A DNA stretch of 64,000 nt from Pseudophaeomoniella oleicola. Lineage: Eukaryota > Ascomycota > Eurotiomycetes > Phaeomoniellales > Phaeomoniellaceae. Positions 46,743 through 58,152 of the stretch are shown in pieces. Position 1 is the first letter of the stretch; the number at the start of each line of letters is the position of its first letter. Under the pieces are notes generated by a model that worked only from the letters and a program-made list of their open reading frames with translations, was not told the origin of the DNA and made no database searches. Where the stretch lies: assembly GCA_003868215.1 (NCBI GenBank), contig QWDQ01000025.1, positions 62,001-126,000 of the forward strand, read 5' to 3'. Made by a program: the position numbers and the translations under genes.

Positions 46743-47628
46743 TGTGATGACTTGATGAAGATGAAGTGAGGTATGTTTGAGCGATAGCTGCTAAATTGCG
46801 TATCGCTGCAAGTACCGCAGTATGTGCCAATCTCGAAATGGAGCAAAAGAGAGATCAGAGAAAAGAATACAACGTTACCGTAGAGAGAGGTTGCTGTACT
46901 CTGCCAGGATACTCCCTTGCTATGAAGAGAAGAATGATGAGAGACGAAGATGGAGGGGGAAAAGAGAGAAAAGAAGGATACGAAAGACAGGTTATATGTT
47001 CAGCAGGTGGGACGCTGCCTGGTGTATCTGCAGCCAACAAGGCAACATATCAAGATGGTCCAATCCAACAGGAATCAGTAAGGCTACAGGGCCTACAGCC
47101 TTGCATGATCACATAGCCTAGTCATGAGAATCAGGCAGCCAACAGGGTTAATGCGGGATATACCAGGATGTACCAACAGGACATTGCGAATCAAGTAAGC
47201 AGACAGCTACTCACTGCATCGAGACTGTGAGTCAATGTGAATGACTGAGCGATGAGATGTGGTCTGAGGGTGAATCAATGAATCAGAGCAGAGGAATATC
47301 GTTGCTGTTGCGGTTGGAGGTGGAACTAAGATCGGGTCTTGCTGCCTGGACGTGGGGTTAGCCGAGGGATAATGATTGGTTGAAACCCCGTATATACATA
47401 TTAGTTCACTGTCAATCATGCTTCGCCTACAATAATGCCCGTCTTCATGTGTTGGTTGCTTTCAATCCTACAGCAATGCATTGATGTCTTCTTCAGCACC
47501 AGTCATCCTTATTACAGCCACAGTCTAAAGTCCACCCCGGCACATCTAAGTTCCGGGTCTAAGGATTATACACGAGTGAGTTCCTGTGCGCAAACAAACC
47601 CGGATGTTGCAGCTTCAGTCTCCCACTC
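46743..47628. other. Intergenic, AAA ATPase 5' flank
   Basis: 886 bp between the ATPase start and the EBP-protein stop, both on the minus strand. Purine-rich runs of GAGA type occur near 46930-46980. No gene recognised. Confidence 0.45.
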
Positions 47629-48447
47629 TCATTGTCCTTTCTTCCCTTGGACTTCTTCCATTCCAATCTGTGCCGCAATTATCGGACTTGACTGATAGAC
47701 TTTCGACACTTGTCCCCATACCCATACTAAGATACCGATAGGAACAAAGACCCAGAGGATGTTGAAGAAGAACAGATAAAGCCAGGTATAGACGGGATTG
47801 CTGGTATCCAGATTGGGACTCTCGCTGAGCCACTCAGGTGCGAAGGTCATGAATCCACCGTAAAGCTCCCCAGTTGCAAGGATGGTCATGAGAATGTGTA
47901 GACGTGCTGTCCAGGTTGCGACATCCTTCGCACTTGTACTACTATTGTTGGATGTAGCATATGCAATCTTAGCGAGCATGTAGCAAATGTAGGCAGCGAA
48001 TGGACCAGCGAGTCCTACGGTCAAAAGTTCAATGCTAATGACGTTGAAGTCACTACCGCCCCATCTCTTATCGGCCTTCGCATACTCTTGCCACAACCGG
48101 GCTGTAGCACCCTGACCATAGAAAGCACCATACTTCCTATCCTTCCGGCCAAGGAATACACCCTGTGGTTCAGACTTTACGGACGCGGGATGAGGGAAGT
48201 CTGAACCGAGGGCAGAGACAGGAACAGTGATGTAAGTGAAGAAGCAATGGTAGAGGTAGGATCCTTCGATGAGGAAATGTGTGAGGGCGTCATAGGCATG
48301 CCACAGAAACAGATAATAAGTCCCACGGGGAACGCTTCGAGGGAGGGAGTATCGAGCGAGCAACTGAGCTGAAGGACCGAGCCCGAGAGCAAATGCCAAG
48401 GACAAGACGGTGGGGACGTCAAGTGTATAAGAAGAAGGACTGTTCAT
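47629..48447 (-). CDS. EBP/EXPERA-domain membrane protein (sterol isomerase-like)
   Basis: Single-exon protein of 272 residues related to emopamil-binding protein, the delta8-delta7 sterol isomerase of animals and plants. Several hydrophobic helices fit the multi-helix EXPERA fold. The conserved polar residues expected in the pocket are visible: HAYDALTHFLIEGSYLYHCF in the first half, WQEYAKADKRWGGSDFNVIS in the central loop, and ATGELYGGFMTFAPEWLSES followed by WLYLFFFNILWVFVPIGILV near the end. Fungi usually isomerise sterols with the unrelated Erg2, so EBP-type proteins in ascomycetes may act on other sterols or terpenoids, or be non-catalytic; this cannot be told here. No biosynthetic cluster surrounds it. 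Confidence 0.86.
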   Translation of the reverse strand: MNSPSSYTLDVPTVLSLAFALGLGPSAQLLARYSLPRSVPRGTYYLFLWHAYDALTHFLIEGSYLYHCFFTYITVPVSALGSDFPHPASVKSEPQGVFLGRKDRKYGAFYGQGATARLWQEYAKADKRWGGSDFNVISIELLTVGLAGPFAAYICYMLAKIAYATSNNSSTSAKDVATWTARLHILMTILATGELYGGFMTFAPEWLSESPNLDTSNPVYTWLYLFFFNILWVFVPIGILVWVWGQVSKVYQSSPIIAAQIGMEEVQGKKGQ

Positions 48448-49576
48448 GATCCAGCAGACTATAGATCAGTTAGCTGAGTAGGTGATAGGCAGGTGAGATT
48501 TCATGGTAAGAGAATCAACGATTGAAAGGCTGCACCTCGTACAATCCGGCATGCACGACGAGCGGTGAAAGAACAATGACTTGGAGAAAGGTATGAGCAA
48601 TTGCCCTCGCCATCAGATCATACAACGTGACGGAATGAGACATACATCAGGACCTTGATACTGACTTGATACCGGCACAAACTTGAACCAGACCAAGAGC
48701 TACTTCTCCGCAAATCTCGAAACGTGCCTGCTTCTATGAAGATACGTAGACTTGCAAAGTCTACTTCAGCAGACAGAGACAGATCTTGACTCTCAGCGCT
48801 CCAACCAAAAGGTTGTTCAGGAATCTGACGAGGGGAAGTGTTCTCAAAAACCAAGGAGTTCAGCCTTGAAATCTCCTGGTTTTCTTTCTCTTTTAGGCTT
48901 ACCAATGAGTCTTTACCGAAGGCGGAAAGAAGTGTGATTTAAGCTTACCCGCGTAGTGCAGGCAGCCTAAGTATTAGGAGCGCAACTAAAACTTAGCGGC
49001 CACCAGGCTCAGTTTGAAGGATCCAGGCAACAAACAAGAGACGGTCTGGAAATGAATATCTAAGGGTATTAGCTGGAATACCTGGTATCTTCACTTCATA
49101 CTCTACCTCTGACACTCGAGTACTCGGTTTCTCCTTCATGTCCCTCATGTTGGCTGATTGTCTCGTAAATCCGAGTACTTCCATGATCTTATCAGATATA
49201 TTGCTTTCTGGACTCCACTTCGACGATGAAACCGCAACGCGCATTCTGACCCCGTCGTTGGAGGTATATGCAATTTTGGAAGAATCCCGTAATCTGGGAA
49301 AATTGTATCTGATGCAGGACACAAAGGCAGACTTTCACTTGAGGGTCATTATGGAAATGAATATGCTAGAGAATAGAATACTGGTTTCATTTTATAGTAT
49401 AAACTGTTCGGTAATAACTAAAACTGGCCGCTCTTGAAGCATTCAAACTTTTCCCTTCAATAGAGATAGGCATTGCATCATTAACTCGTTCCACATACCA
49501 GCTGTGAAGTGTGTAGTAAGACACAGGAAACTCGTAAAATCATCATCCAATCCCGCATTGATAGAAATCATTCCTT
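48448..49576. other. Intergenic, no supported gene
   Basis: 1.1 kb upstream of the EBP gene. Minus-strand frames of 95 and 109 codons (48618-48905 and 48993-49322) are present, but neither shows a motif or start context, so they are not called. The latter could be a decayed fragment. Confidence 0.4.
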
Positions 49577-50161
49577 TCAACGTTCCGAGTCGATCGAGTC
49601 TCTCTTGACAATGGCCTTCACAGTCTCCGTAATACTGACTCCGCCAAACAACCAGTCATTGCTATGTCGTCCGCACTGCATCACTCCTGATCCATATGAA
49701 TCACGCTTGGACTTGCGCAGATACGTCGGTCGCGATGGTGTTGTTGGGGTCGAGACCGAGAGATCTGAGTCAGCCCGTCTCGGTTTGGTGAAAGAGTCGG
49801 TTGGTGACGCCGGTCTGTGCTCGTCGTCTAGTTGTAGACTGGTTGGTGGTAGCGGTCGTACGGTTGATGACTTGGATCGAGACTCGGAACGAGATGCGAA
49901 GAAGCTTGAGGCCCGTGAGGGAATCCCGAAGGGAAAAGAGTTGGCCCGTGGTGCTCGTGAAGGCATTATGGGAGGACTGGTGGATGGTAAAGTGGTTAAT
50001 TGAGTGGGCGACGATGTTTCGCAATGATCTTTGGTAATGTTTGTAGGGGTTGGCCTTATCACTGGCTGAGGCCGTCTCTCTTGTTTTGGTTTGTTGGATT
50101 GCAAGTGTGAATCAGCTGCAGGATGTTGAGATGGGACACTGCGGTCTGGAGTTGGCGTCAT
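49577..50161 (-). CDS. Conserved ascomycete protein with GRHSNDWLF motif
   Basis: Single-exon protein of 194 residues. The first 140 residues are Ser/Pro/Thr/Arg-rich and probably disordered (for example SRASSFFASRSESRSKSSTV). The C-terminus carries the conserved element SYGSGVMQCGRHSNDWLFGG, then VSITETVKAIVK. A cysteine followed by GRHSNDWLFGG near the end is a recurrent mark of small ascomycete proteins of unknown function, and its strong conservation beside a variable body suggests a short linear binding motif. There is no signal peptide and no membrane helix. The region upstream of its start is unusual: several copies of a GTAGGATACCCTAC-like motif lie within 250-1020 bp. A plus-strand frame of similar length overlaps it but has no motif, so the minus strand is preferred. 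Confidence 0.75.
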   Translation of the reverse strand: MTPTPDRSVPSQHPAADSHLQSNKPKQERRPQPVIRPTPTNITKDHCETSSPTQLTTLPSTSPPIMPSRAPRANSFPFGIPSRASSFFASRSESRSKSSTVRPLPPTSLQLDDEHRPASPTDSFTKPRRADSDLSVSTPTTPSRPTYLRKSKRDSYGSGVMQCGRHSNDWLFGGVSITETVKAIVKRDSIDSER

Positions 50162-53100
50162 ATATGAACCAGATTGACGGTAGGTAAGTGCCCAACCCAG
50201 GAGCTAATTACGGCAATGGAGCATGAACGTGTAGATAGCGATAAGATCACCTGTGGCACATAGACATGGAACATGCAACAGATCAATGGAAGAAGAAACA
50301 GATATAAACGAAACAGGAGATGGTGCGACAGCTGGCCAGGTCTTTAATCTGTTTGCAACGTAGAACATTCGTGGAAGGGTCCCACAACAATATCATGCAG
50401 AAGAGGGTAAGGTATCCTACCGACGATCAGTCATGTAACTATGGCAGCGACCTGCGTGGAGGACAGAGGGAGGGTATCCTATCCCCGGGTGTTGTCCTTC
50501 CAGCTGACGAGGGTAGAGGCAGTAAGTAACTGCAAGTGTCGGAAACTTTGGTTTATTTACTTTCCTTGTTTTAGGTGGCGTCTTCAGGCAGAAGAGCTTG
50601 GCAGTTGCCATTGGTGAGATTGCATAGACCGAAACTCTCTTGGTGGCTTGAGGTGGGTGAGACGGGTTGACGGCCTCGACGGTGCGAGCGAGATGATCGC
50701 ATGTGAGTTTTTGTGCTCATTCCTCAACGGACAAGCGAGATGCAGATGCGGTCCGATCGATAAGATTGGCTAAGATGCTTTACCAGTAGGATACCTCCCA
50801 TTCAAGGCTGAGGGCCAACGCATCATCTTGGGGGGGCAAGTATCGCCTAAACATACTCCCTATAGCGATCAGTAGACAGTGTTGCTGTGGCAGTGGCAGT
50901 GGTCAGACTGATGTAGGATACTCTACTATTACTCATGTAGGATATCTTACTATCGCTGATGTAGGATACCCTACAAGTACTGATGTAATTAGGATACCCT
51001 ACTGTTACTGCATTCAGTGACCAGTAGGATACTCTTACAGACCACAAGAACAGTGAGGTCCATATTTGAAGACTGTGCTTATCGGTGCCTTGTGTACAAT
51101 TTGACTATCGTTTATCGCCTGATTGCTCACTTTGATCATGTATCTTGTTAGACAACGATCAGTCAGCCTGTAGGATATCAATAGTCATGCTGGTGAGTCT
51201 AGACCATCGCGGTGGCCGCCGGTCAACCCTCATCGCCAAGGTATTGAGATCACGCGTGCGGTCTTCTTTACTGGCTGACAGGGTTGAGAGGATATGTGCT
51301 TCACATTCCCATACTTAGCTCCTTCTTAGAGAATACGTGGTGTTGAACCTGAACCATCCGTGCTGACAACTTCTTACACTGTACGGAGCTACTGTAGATA
51401 AGGTAAGGATAAGGTATGTCAGGTACGTATTGTAACAGTCTCGTCAACAACTTGGGCGGTGGAACCAGCCAACTCCTTCACGCACAATTAATCTTCTTCT
51501 GCAACATACGTACAGAACAGTATCGTGTAACCTTCCCTCACCTCGAATCCCTACACTTGGGCTTTCACTTACTGCCCTGAATCATTTCGATACGGTACAG
51601 TATTCCGAGAAGCAGTACCGCCAACCTTGGAGATTGCCAAAAAGAGGATAGTTGCACCGATAACCAGGCTTATCGGAACGAACCTGATACTCGCCCGAGG
51701 TTGATACATACGGGTACCTGTTTCAGAAAATCGTTGCTGGTAAGGTCCATCACCATTTGGTTTCAGAGGAAACGTCTCGAAAGGCAACGTCACGCCACGT
51801 AGACTCTGGTCGAAGCACCATCTTCCCTACAGTCAAGTACAATCGCTGTGTTTCACCCTGATTTCTGTTTCCCACTGCCTTCCCCGTGGTATGATGTGGC
51901 CGTTGTCTAGACCCGGGGCCTCCCTCGCGATCGAATCAAGAGGGGCCGCTAATATGGATCTCGAAGTTCATCTTGCACGTGTATATCTACTTCTTCATGT
52001 CCCAGTCGCTCCTTAGGTGTTTGTCCTCCATCAAGCTGTGCTTACACTTCTATTCAAGTACTCTGGACTGGCTCCCCTTGCTGTTGATCAGCAATTCTGT
52101 TCTGTACACGTGCTTTCTCGGTATCCGTTGAACGGACATCTTCTGTGATCCAGATCTACTTACTTGCTCATCATCAACTCGAAATCTCGCTATCGAACAT
52201 GGCTCAAGCAATTGAATCGATCCTCTTTCAGGTCTTCCCCGATGACCACAGTCAATATGAAATGAATGACACCTCATCTCTATCACAATCTTCGAAGAAC
52301 GTTGCATCATCTCGACCGGTGTCCGCATCTTCTGACGAGTTCATTCTGAAAATCTGCGCTGTCCAATATTGCAGTGCACAGACCCCGATGAAACTATACT
52401 TCGACAACGTTTCCAAGAAAGACAATTACGGCTACGAATTTTCAAGACATTGATGACATGACTTTCCACGACTGCTATATCAAATGGCACAAGATACCCC
52501 TCGGCGATATACCCCTGTTCCGCCGGCAATTGAATTTACATACCTAACACCATATCAACTTCAAATAACACTCTCCAATCCGATACTGTAATAGCTTTCG
52601 ATATGCACCCTTTCTTGGCAATTCTTCGCTTCAACGACGCCGAGAGCCTGTTCATATATCCGAAAGGACCCGAACAGACTAAGCCTCACAACGACAGGAA
52701 AGGTTGCAGGAGAGGAGTCTTCCAACAACTTTCCGCTACAGTGCTATTCGCTCCGGCCGGCATCTCTTGCACCTCATCCATCCATTTTCCTTTTCTATCA
52801 TGGACACAACACCACTCAACTTCATACCAATATAAAGACTCCATGCGCTGCGACGGTGATCGGAGACAGAACCAATCTGCACCTTCAGGCCCAGTCTTTG
52901 ATGATCGTCCTACCGTATCAGCGAAAGAGTCGCACCACGATGTCTCAAGCCCTAAAACTTCTACTTTGGGCATATCTGTTTGCGGAACGAGGCAGCGAAT
53001 GGAGGAAATATGAGCCCAGACCAGACCACACCAACGCCCACTGGTCCGTCAGGCTCTGCTTGGTTTCACAGATTGAACCAAGATCGGACGACGATGACGA

Positions 53101-53554
53101 CGACGTCAACGGTCTTTCAAAAAAGAGATCCGGGAAAGGAAAAATGCTTTTCCTGATTTTCATGTATCATACCTTTTGACCTCCTTTATCATATAATTTC
53201 ATGTATATATTCCCATGTATATTATACCCTACCACCTGCTTCTCTTCCTCTCCTCTCCTCTCTTTCCATCCCCTCCTAAATACCTAAGTAACACACCACA
53301 TCATGATGTAAAATCCAACTAGTTACCTGACTGACCTGGCGATCCAATCCCTCTATAGATGTACCTACTTTCTTATCTCCCCTCCCCCGTCCCCCCTTTT
53401 TACCATCGATCGACGCAAGGGATCTTTTTCGCCTAGCTTAGGCAATGTACTTGGTAGTAGTTGATGTAAGATAGTACATACGTATTCATGGGACTACTTG
53501 ACTGAAGAAAGAACCTACATAATTTGTCTCGCGCGGGTTGGTTCTGAACATCAT
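50162..53554. other. Long gap with clustered short motif
   Basis: 3.4 kb. The first kilobase, upstream of the GRHSNDWLF gene, carries the GTAGGATACCCTAC cluster. Further right are frames of up to 136 codons (for example 52145-52453 and 52603-53013) with no recognisable family, and a minus-strand 74-codon frame at 51569-51793 with one possible membrane helix. None is strong enough to call a gene. Confidence 0.45.
50411..51180. repeat. Clustered GTAGGATACCCTAC-like motif (about 9 copies)
   Basis: Copies or close variants, in either orientation, start near 50411, 50472, 50786, 50913, 50938, 50961, 50989, 51024 and 51170. The four between 50913 and 51002 are spaced 23-28 bp apart with similar linkers (ACTGATGTAGGATAC and the like), so they form a short imperfect tandem array. 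The motif is nearly self-complementary (GTAGGATACCCTAC versus GTAGGGTATCCTAC). Confidence 0.7.
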
Positions 53555-54039
53555 TTCTCGAACTTCAATTCAAGACTAGGTACCTTGTCAACATAAATGT
53601 CAACCACGAAGGGTTCGAGCGCCGTCTGGCGGCGGTGCAACAGATAGTGCCGCGATACGGACTCAAGTCCAATCAAATCACACCCGTCGCCTACGTGGAG
53701 GACTGTCCTTTCCAGTTCAATAACTACATTTAAAAGGTGGATCTGGATGCTCCTGCGGTGCCAGAAGCTTTTCCGGATCATCAGTCTTGTACCTCGCCTC
53801 CCCCGGCGGCATCCACGAACGCGTTGGGCAAACTTCAACCCATGGTATTTGGTGGCGACTTCAGCGTGCAGCCTGATGATCTTTCCGAAGACGATGCCAG
53901 AAAATGGGGGGTTGCTAAGCAATGGAACACAGCCGTCACGAGAAGGGGAATCGTGCGGCCTGGTTTCATCGCGGGTGTTGAGAAAGTGCAAGCTTTGAAA
54001 GATTTGGAGGAGCTGCTTGTGCCCATTCGCGTTGGGTAG
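53555..54039 (+). pseudogene. Decayed APH-like (aminoglycoside/choline kinase fold) phosphotransferase gene
   Basis: The plus-strand frame reads FERRLAAVQQIVPRYGLKSN, then ITPVAYVEDCPFQFNNYI, a stop codon at 53731, and KVDLDAPAVPEAF followed by CTSPPPAAS. This matches the N-terminus of fungal APH-like phosphotransferases (CPFxxNNxIYKVDL), with the stop where a tyrosine codon is expected. After about 25 codons the frame jumps to a segment like the family's C-terminus (DARKWGVAKQWNTAVTRRGI, RPGFIAGVEKVQALKDLEEL). The whole catalytic centre (HGDL/HGDF and DWE motifs) is missing, so an internal deletion is likely besides the stop. No start codon is obvious. It is a fragment of a host gene family common in ascomycetes. 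The assignment of the second part is less certain than the first. Confidence 0.6.
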
Positions 54040-55174
54040 TGAGGTAATGCTCAAACGCAGCTCCGAAGAGCAGAAGGTCAAGCAGAGGACCGAAACGGGG
54101 GAGAAGACCACGAAATGGCGTCAAAGGTACGCCGTCTAGGCCGTAGGAAATGCAAGACATGATGCCTGTTCGTGCATGCAGCGTCGCTGTTTGAGAGTAG
54201 TGAGCAGGAGACTGCTTGGACAGTTAATAGTACTGTTAGTTTGTAGATGGAGCAAGACAACAGTCCCAGTGATGGCTCATTAGCAACGACCCTCTCTGCC
54301 ACCGAATCCCCATCGAATCGCGAGGAGGATTCGTCAAGAACATGTTGCTACATCAGACGAAGTAATGCTGATCGACCCGAGCCTGTAGGCTGTGGCTATC
54401 AAGAAGAGGGTTACATTCATTGGATTTCGCTTCGAGTTTAGAATTAGCTGAGCAGGTAAGAGTATCGAAGTTGCCGATTGGGGACGTCTTTTCGGCTACA
54501 TTAGCGTTGGGCAGACACCGTCGGGATGGTATACTGTTACGGTGATTACAACTCTCATAGGTAACTCACCCATCTGGTAAGCGGATAAGTTACAGCCTTG
54601 TGTCTACCTACCTACCCATTGTAGACATCTTCTTATCATCTTTGTTCTTATCAGTAATGTGCCAACAGACCCTTACCATATGGGGCCTGTCCTGGGTGCA
54701 GTGCAGCTTCAGGAAAGGCACAAAGCTCCAAGGATTCCATAAGTTCGGTTCTGGAACGCAGCCGTAAGTACAACAGTGACGACGGTATGGCATCCTTGAT
54801 GAATTACCCGCCACATGTCAAAGTCCCCCCTGAGATTCTCATTGATCCCGATTCACTGGCTTCTGTACGAAGCTGAAGAACCATTACGGCTCCCTCGCCT
54901 TGTCAATATCCCTTATCGGTTCGGCTGAGCCACACCCGTGGGATATATTGTCTCACAAACTCCCATTCCTAATGTTCTGGCTTGTTTTTCTTAGTGAGTA
55001 TCGATACGCATATCCTTTCACGCTTAGGGCTCGCATGACTACAGCAGTCATATACACTCAGGAGGCCTTTCACCTGCTGCTAAGCGTGGATCTCGAGGCA
55101 TGCGCCTTTCCTGATTACGCACTTCTCGACAACCCCAACCAACTATCGCAGAGGGGAAATCCGAGGGCCGATCC
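54040..55174. other. Intergenic, kinase 5' flank
   Basis: 1.1 kb with no supported gene. A plus-strand open frame of 105 codons at 54900-55217 overlaps the kinase start in another frame and shows no motif. Confidence 0.45.
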
Positions 55175-58107
55175 ATGGATCTTCCAGGCGAGATCGGCGC
55201 GATTCGGAAGCAACTAGAGCAAGTTCGGTGCCGGGGTAGTTCTAAGTCATCATATTTCTATCGACCAAACGGGATTTATCAACACCTGGAAAGACTGAGA
55301 GTAGAGAGGCTCTTCGAAGCACTTGACATCAATGGCTCAGAAGAATTCGCCCGGCAGCTTCATGAGGACCGGAAATTCATCATCCTTGCTATCGTATGTC
55401 ACCTGGAGAGATATGAAGATGCTCTGCGGATCATTGCAGCACGTCGTGAGATCTCATATGGCGACACGTGCCTCCCACTGGAAAAAAGCGCTGCTGTAAG
55501 GCTTTTGAATCCCGAACTTTCGGATGCCTTTTTTGAAAAACAATTTTCATTCTGTCCAATGAAACTCGAAGGAGGCAAGAGCGTCCGATATGACGACCAC
55601 CGGAAAGGATGTCCCCTACCATTTGTCGCAGAGTGTGATGAGAAAGGATCAGGTGCCTACGGCAGAGTATACAAGGTAAAGATTGCCAGTGGCTCGTTAA
55701 TCCATAAGAACAACACGCAGGATGTGGAAGATAAGGAATATGCTTGGAAAAAATACTCCCTCCCAAACACGCAAAAGGATGATCAGGTAGAATGGAAAGT
55801 CGCCCAAATCCTTTTAGAGAATACAAAACACCACGATTGCTTGATGAGTGCCATCGCGGCTTTCCATCGCGGAAAAGAATTCGGAATTATTCTGGAACTA
55901 GCTACCTGCGATCTGCAACACATATTTGACCATCAGACGAGTTTCAAAATAGTCGAAGAAGAAAACCGACAAAAATTGTTAGAATGCGCCTCTCGCCTTG
56001 CAGGAGCTTTGAAACTTTTACATGAAGAACTTACTTCCCCAGATGGGAAAGCTGTCTCGTGCTGGCATCTCGATCTCAAGCCGGACAATATACTAGTCTT
56101 CGGGTCGGACATCAAGACGATGACGTGGAAGATCTCGGATTTCGGTATTTCGCAATTCTCATATAAGGATAAAAGCAGTAAAAGCACGTACAGATTCGAC
56201 TCGGTATTCGAGCCAATAGTAAATGAGTCCCATCAGAGAAGTACTTTCATGAGGCGAGAAACCTACGCACATAATCGCTTTATAGGGGCGTATCGATCTC
56301 CCGAAGCCGCAACAGGTGGGAAGATCAACGAGAAAAGCGACATCTGGTCGTTTGGAGCTATTTTGTCTCTCGTCTTGTGTTTCATGTTGGATCGCGAAGA
56401 AACGAAAAAATTTGGGCAAGGTCTGTGGAAACATGCAAACAAGCTGCACGATCGCTTTTTCTTACGTGGGATTACTAACTCAGTGGAACTAAATCGTTGG
56501 GTTACGGAAGGACTGAAAGATCTTCGCGATACATTCAAGCGAGACGGATACCCCGAATATACAAGAGCTGCCATAGGGAAGACTGTCGATCTAATCGAGC
56601 AACACATGCTACGAATTAAGAGCAGCGAGAGGAAATCAGCATCCGAGATAGAGGAACAGCTGAAAGAAATACTTCAGAAGTGGAGAAATATGAAGACCTC
56701 TCCTAAGAAACCCTCAAACAGCCGCGGCGATACTGATAAACGACTCAGAAGAGACATACGCAGATTAGATGATAAGATCCCAAAAGGGGCTCATGCTTGC
56801 AGAATGGCCTCATATGACTTCACAGATATGCTCGCCTTTGTCGCAAACCACGAGATTCGGGGTTTCAGTCTCAAGACCATTTGGGAGAAGAAAGAACCAG
56901 ATTCATTGTTCCGTTTGCAAGGGTCTACGTTCTTTGCCTGGAATGACTTTGCATTTGCGAGACATATGGGAGATGCGAAAAATTCGGAAGGCCCTCGCAT
57001 CCGAGGCGTAGCAGCGATCAAAAAGTCGGATCATTTCCAGGTAAGGATCACTGCCTGCCAAAACTCCATCCGAAGGGTTACAGCTAAAATCTGAAGTAGA
57101 TCAGGTTGTGGAACGACTGCAAGAATGATCGTGATGGACTGGTGGATTTGGAAGACCTGCTTCCCGTGCAAAGACTTGCTATGACACCGGATGGTGAGCA
57201 TGTGGCATGCGTCTGCCAGAAAGATGACAAGAGCCCGCAGAGTTTAAAGATTGTTCTGTACAGCTTTGAAGAGCTTCTTCGCTTTCAGACAGATGACCCA
57301 TACATTGCTAATCTCCCGACATCAGAGTCTACCCCTTATGTTAATGTTGCAGAGAAGCCTCCAGGTTCCCCAAAGGGCCACATTTGGCCCATCTCTGCTG
57401 CACCTGAGATGGAAGACTATACCGCCATTGAAGTTCTCGACCTCCGCTTCAACGCCTTGGGAACGGTCTTGACGATCCTCGCGAGTATAACAAAATCCCC
57501 GATTGGAAGTGATCGCATCTTTTTTAGTTGGTATACAGAGGGGACAAAGTTTAACCCATTCGATGGCGCTTTGATCACCAGTGCAAACCACGAGGTAAGT
57601 GATTTCTTCACATCCACCATATGTCATACTTATCACATCAATCAGGGCGGAAACGACATCTACACACCCATTATGACACCTTATTGCCACGTGAAGGATA
57701 ACGATAAATGGTCTCTATGCTATTTTTCTCTTGGAAAATGTCACATATTGGCACTTGATCTCCCTGAGAAGCCTAAAAGAGGCCCCTTTATGCCTGAAGC
57801 AACATCTATCAGAGAAATTTTTGTCAACCCAGAGCGTGACGGTATCAATGTATACTGTGTCAGATCAGAGCGGGGCATTGTCAGCGCATGCCGCATTGGA
57901 GGACTAGGAGATCTCATCGGAACAAAGAAATTAAAAAATACCATGCATTCTACGCTCATCAATTCGTTCACAACTTTCCGGGACTGTGCCGGGGTTTTCG
58001 AAGACCCAGAAGGAGAAGGGTGTGTTTTCATTGCGACGAGGGAAGGTAAATTGGAACTGTTCGCCTTTGATTTAGGTAACAGGAGTGAAAGCCGTGTGGC
58101 AACCTGA
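55175..58107 (+). CDS. Protein kinase with C-terminal beta-propeller-like region
   Basis: Exons 55175-57040, 57100-57594 and 57646-58107 give 940 residues. The first 150 residues are a helical fungal-specific module (RVERLFEALDINGSEEFARQ and IILAIVCHLERYEDALRII). The kinase domain spans about 150-490: glycine loop GSGAYGRVYKVK at 158-169, AWKKY with the likely ATP lysine at 192-193, catalytic loop HLDLKPDN at 298-305, DFG at 322-324, SPEA at 375-378 and SDIWSFGAIL at 388-397. The catalytic loop has Leu in place of the usual Arg (HRD), so it is a non-RD kinase. From about 620 the chain turns into beta-rich repeats (PVQRLAMTPDGEHVACVCQK, VLDLRFNALGTVLTILASIT), suggesting a propeller. The third exon boundary rests on a 51-nt in-frame intron with a perfect GTAAGT donor; its retention would only add 17 residues. 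Tail to tail with the CorA-like fragment. Confidence 0.85.
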
Positions 58108-58152
58108 TACTCGGTCCTTCTTTCAAGCAAGCTTCTGACAACAACCAGGACC

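Noticed and set aside
48618-49322. Two minus-strand frames of 95 and 109 codons
   Set aside because: No motif and no consistent splice signals joining them; the second might be a fragment of a lost gene but cannot be supported.
49509-50003. Plus-strand open frame of 164 codons
   Set aside because: Antisense to the GRHSNDWLF gene, with no motif of its own.
52145-53179. Plus-strand frames of 102, 136 and 107 codons
   Set aside because: I tried to join them as exons of one gene, but donors and acceptors do not keep a frame and nothing resembles a family.
53551-54111. Minus-strand open frame of 186 codons
   Set aside because: It is antisense to the APH-like relic, whose plus-strand reading shows recognisable family motifs.
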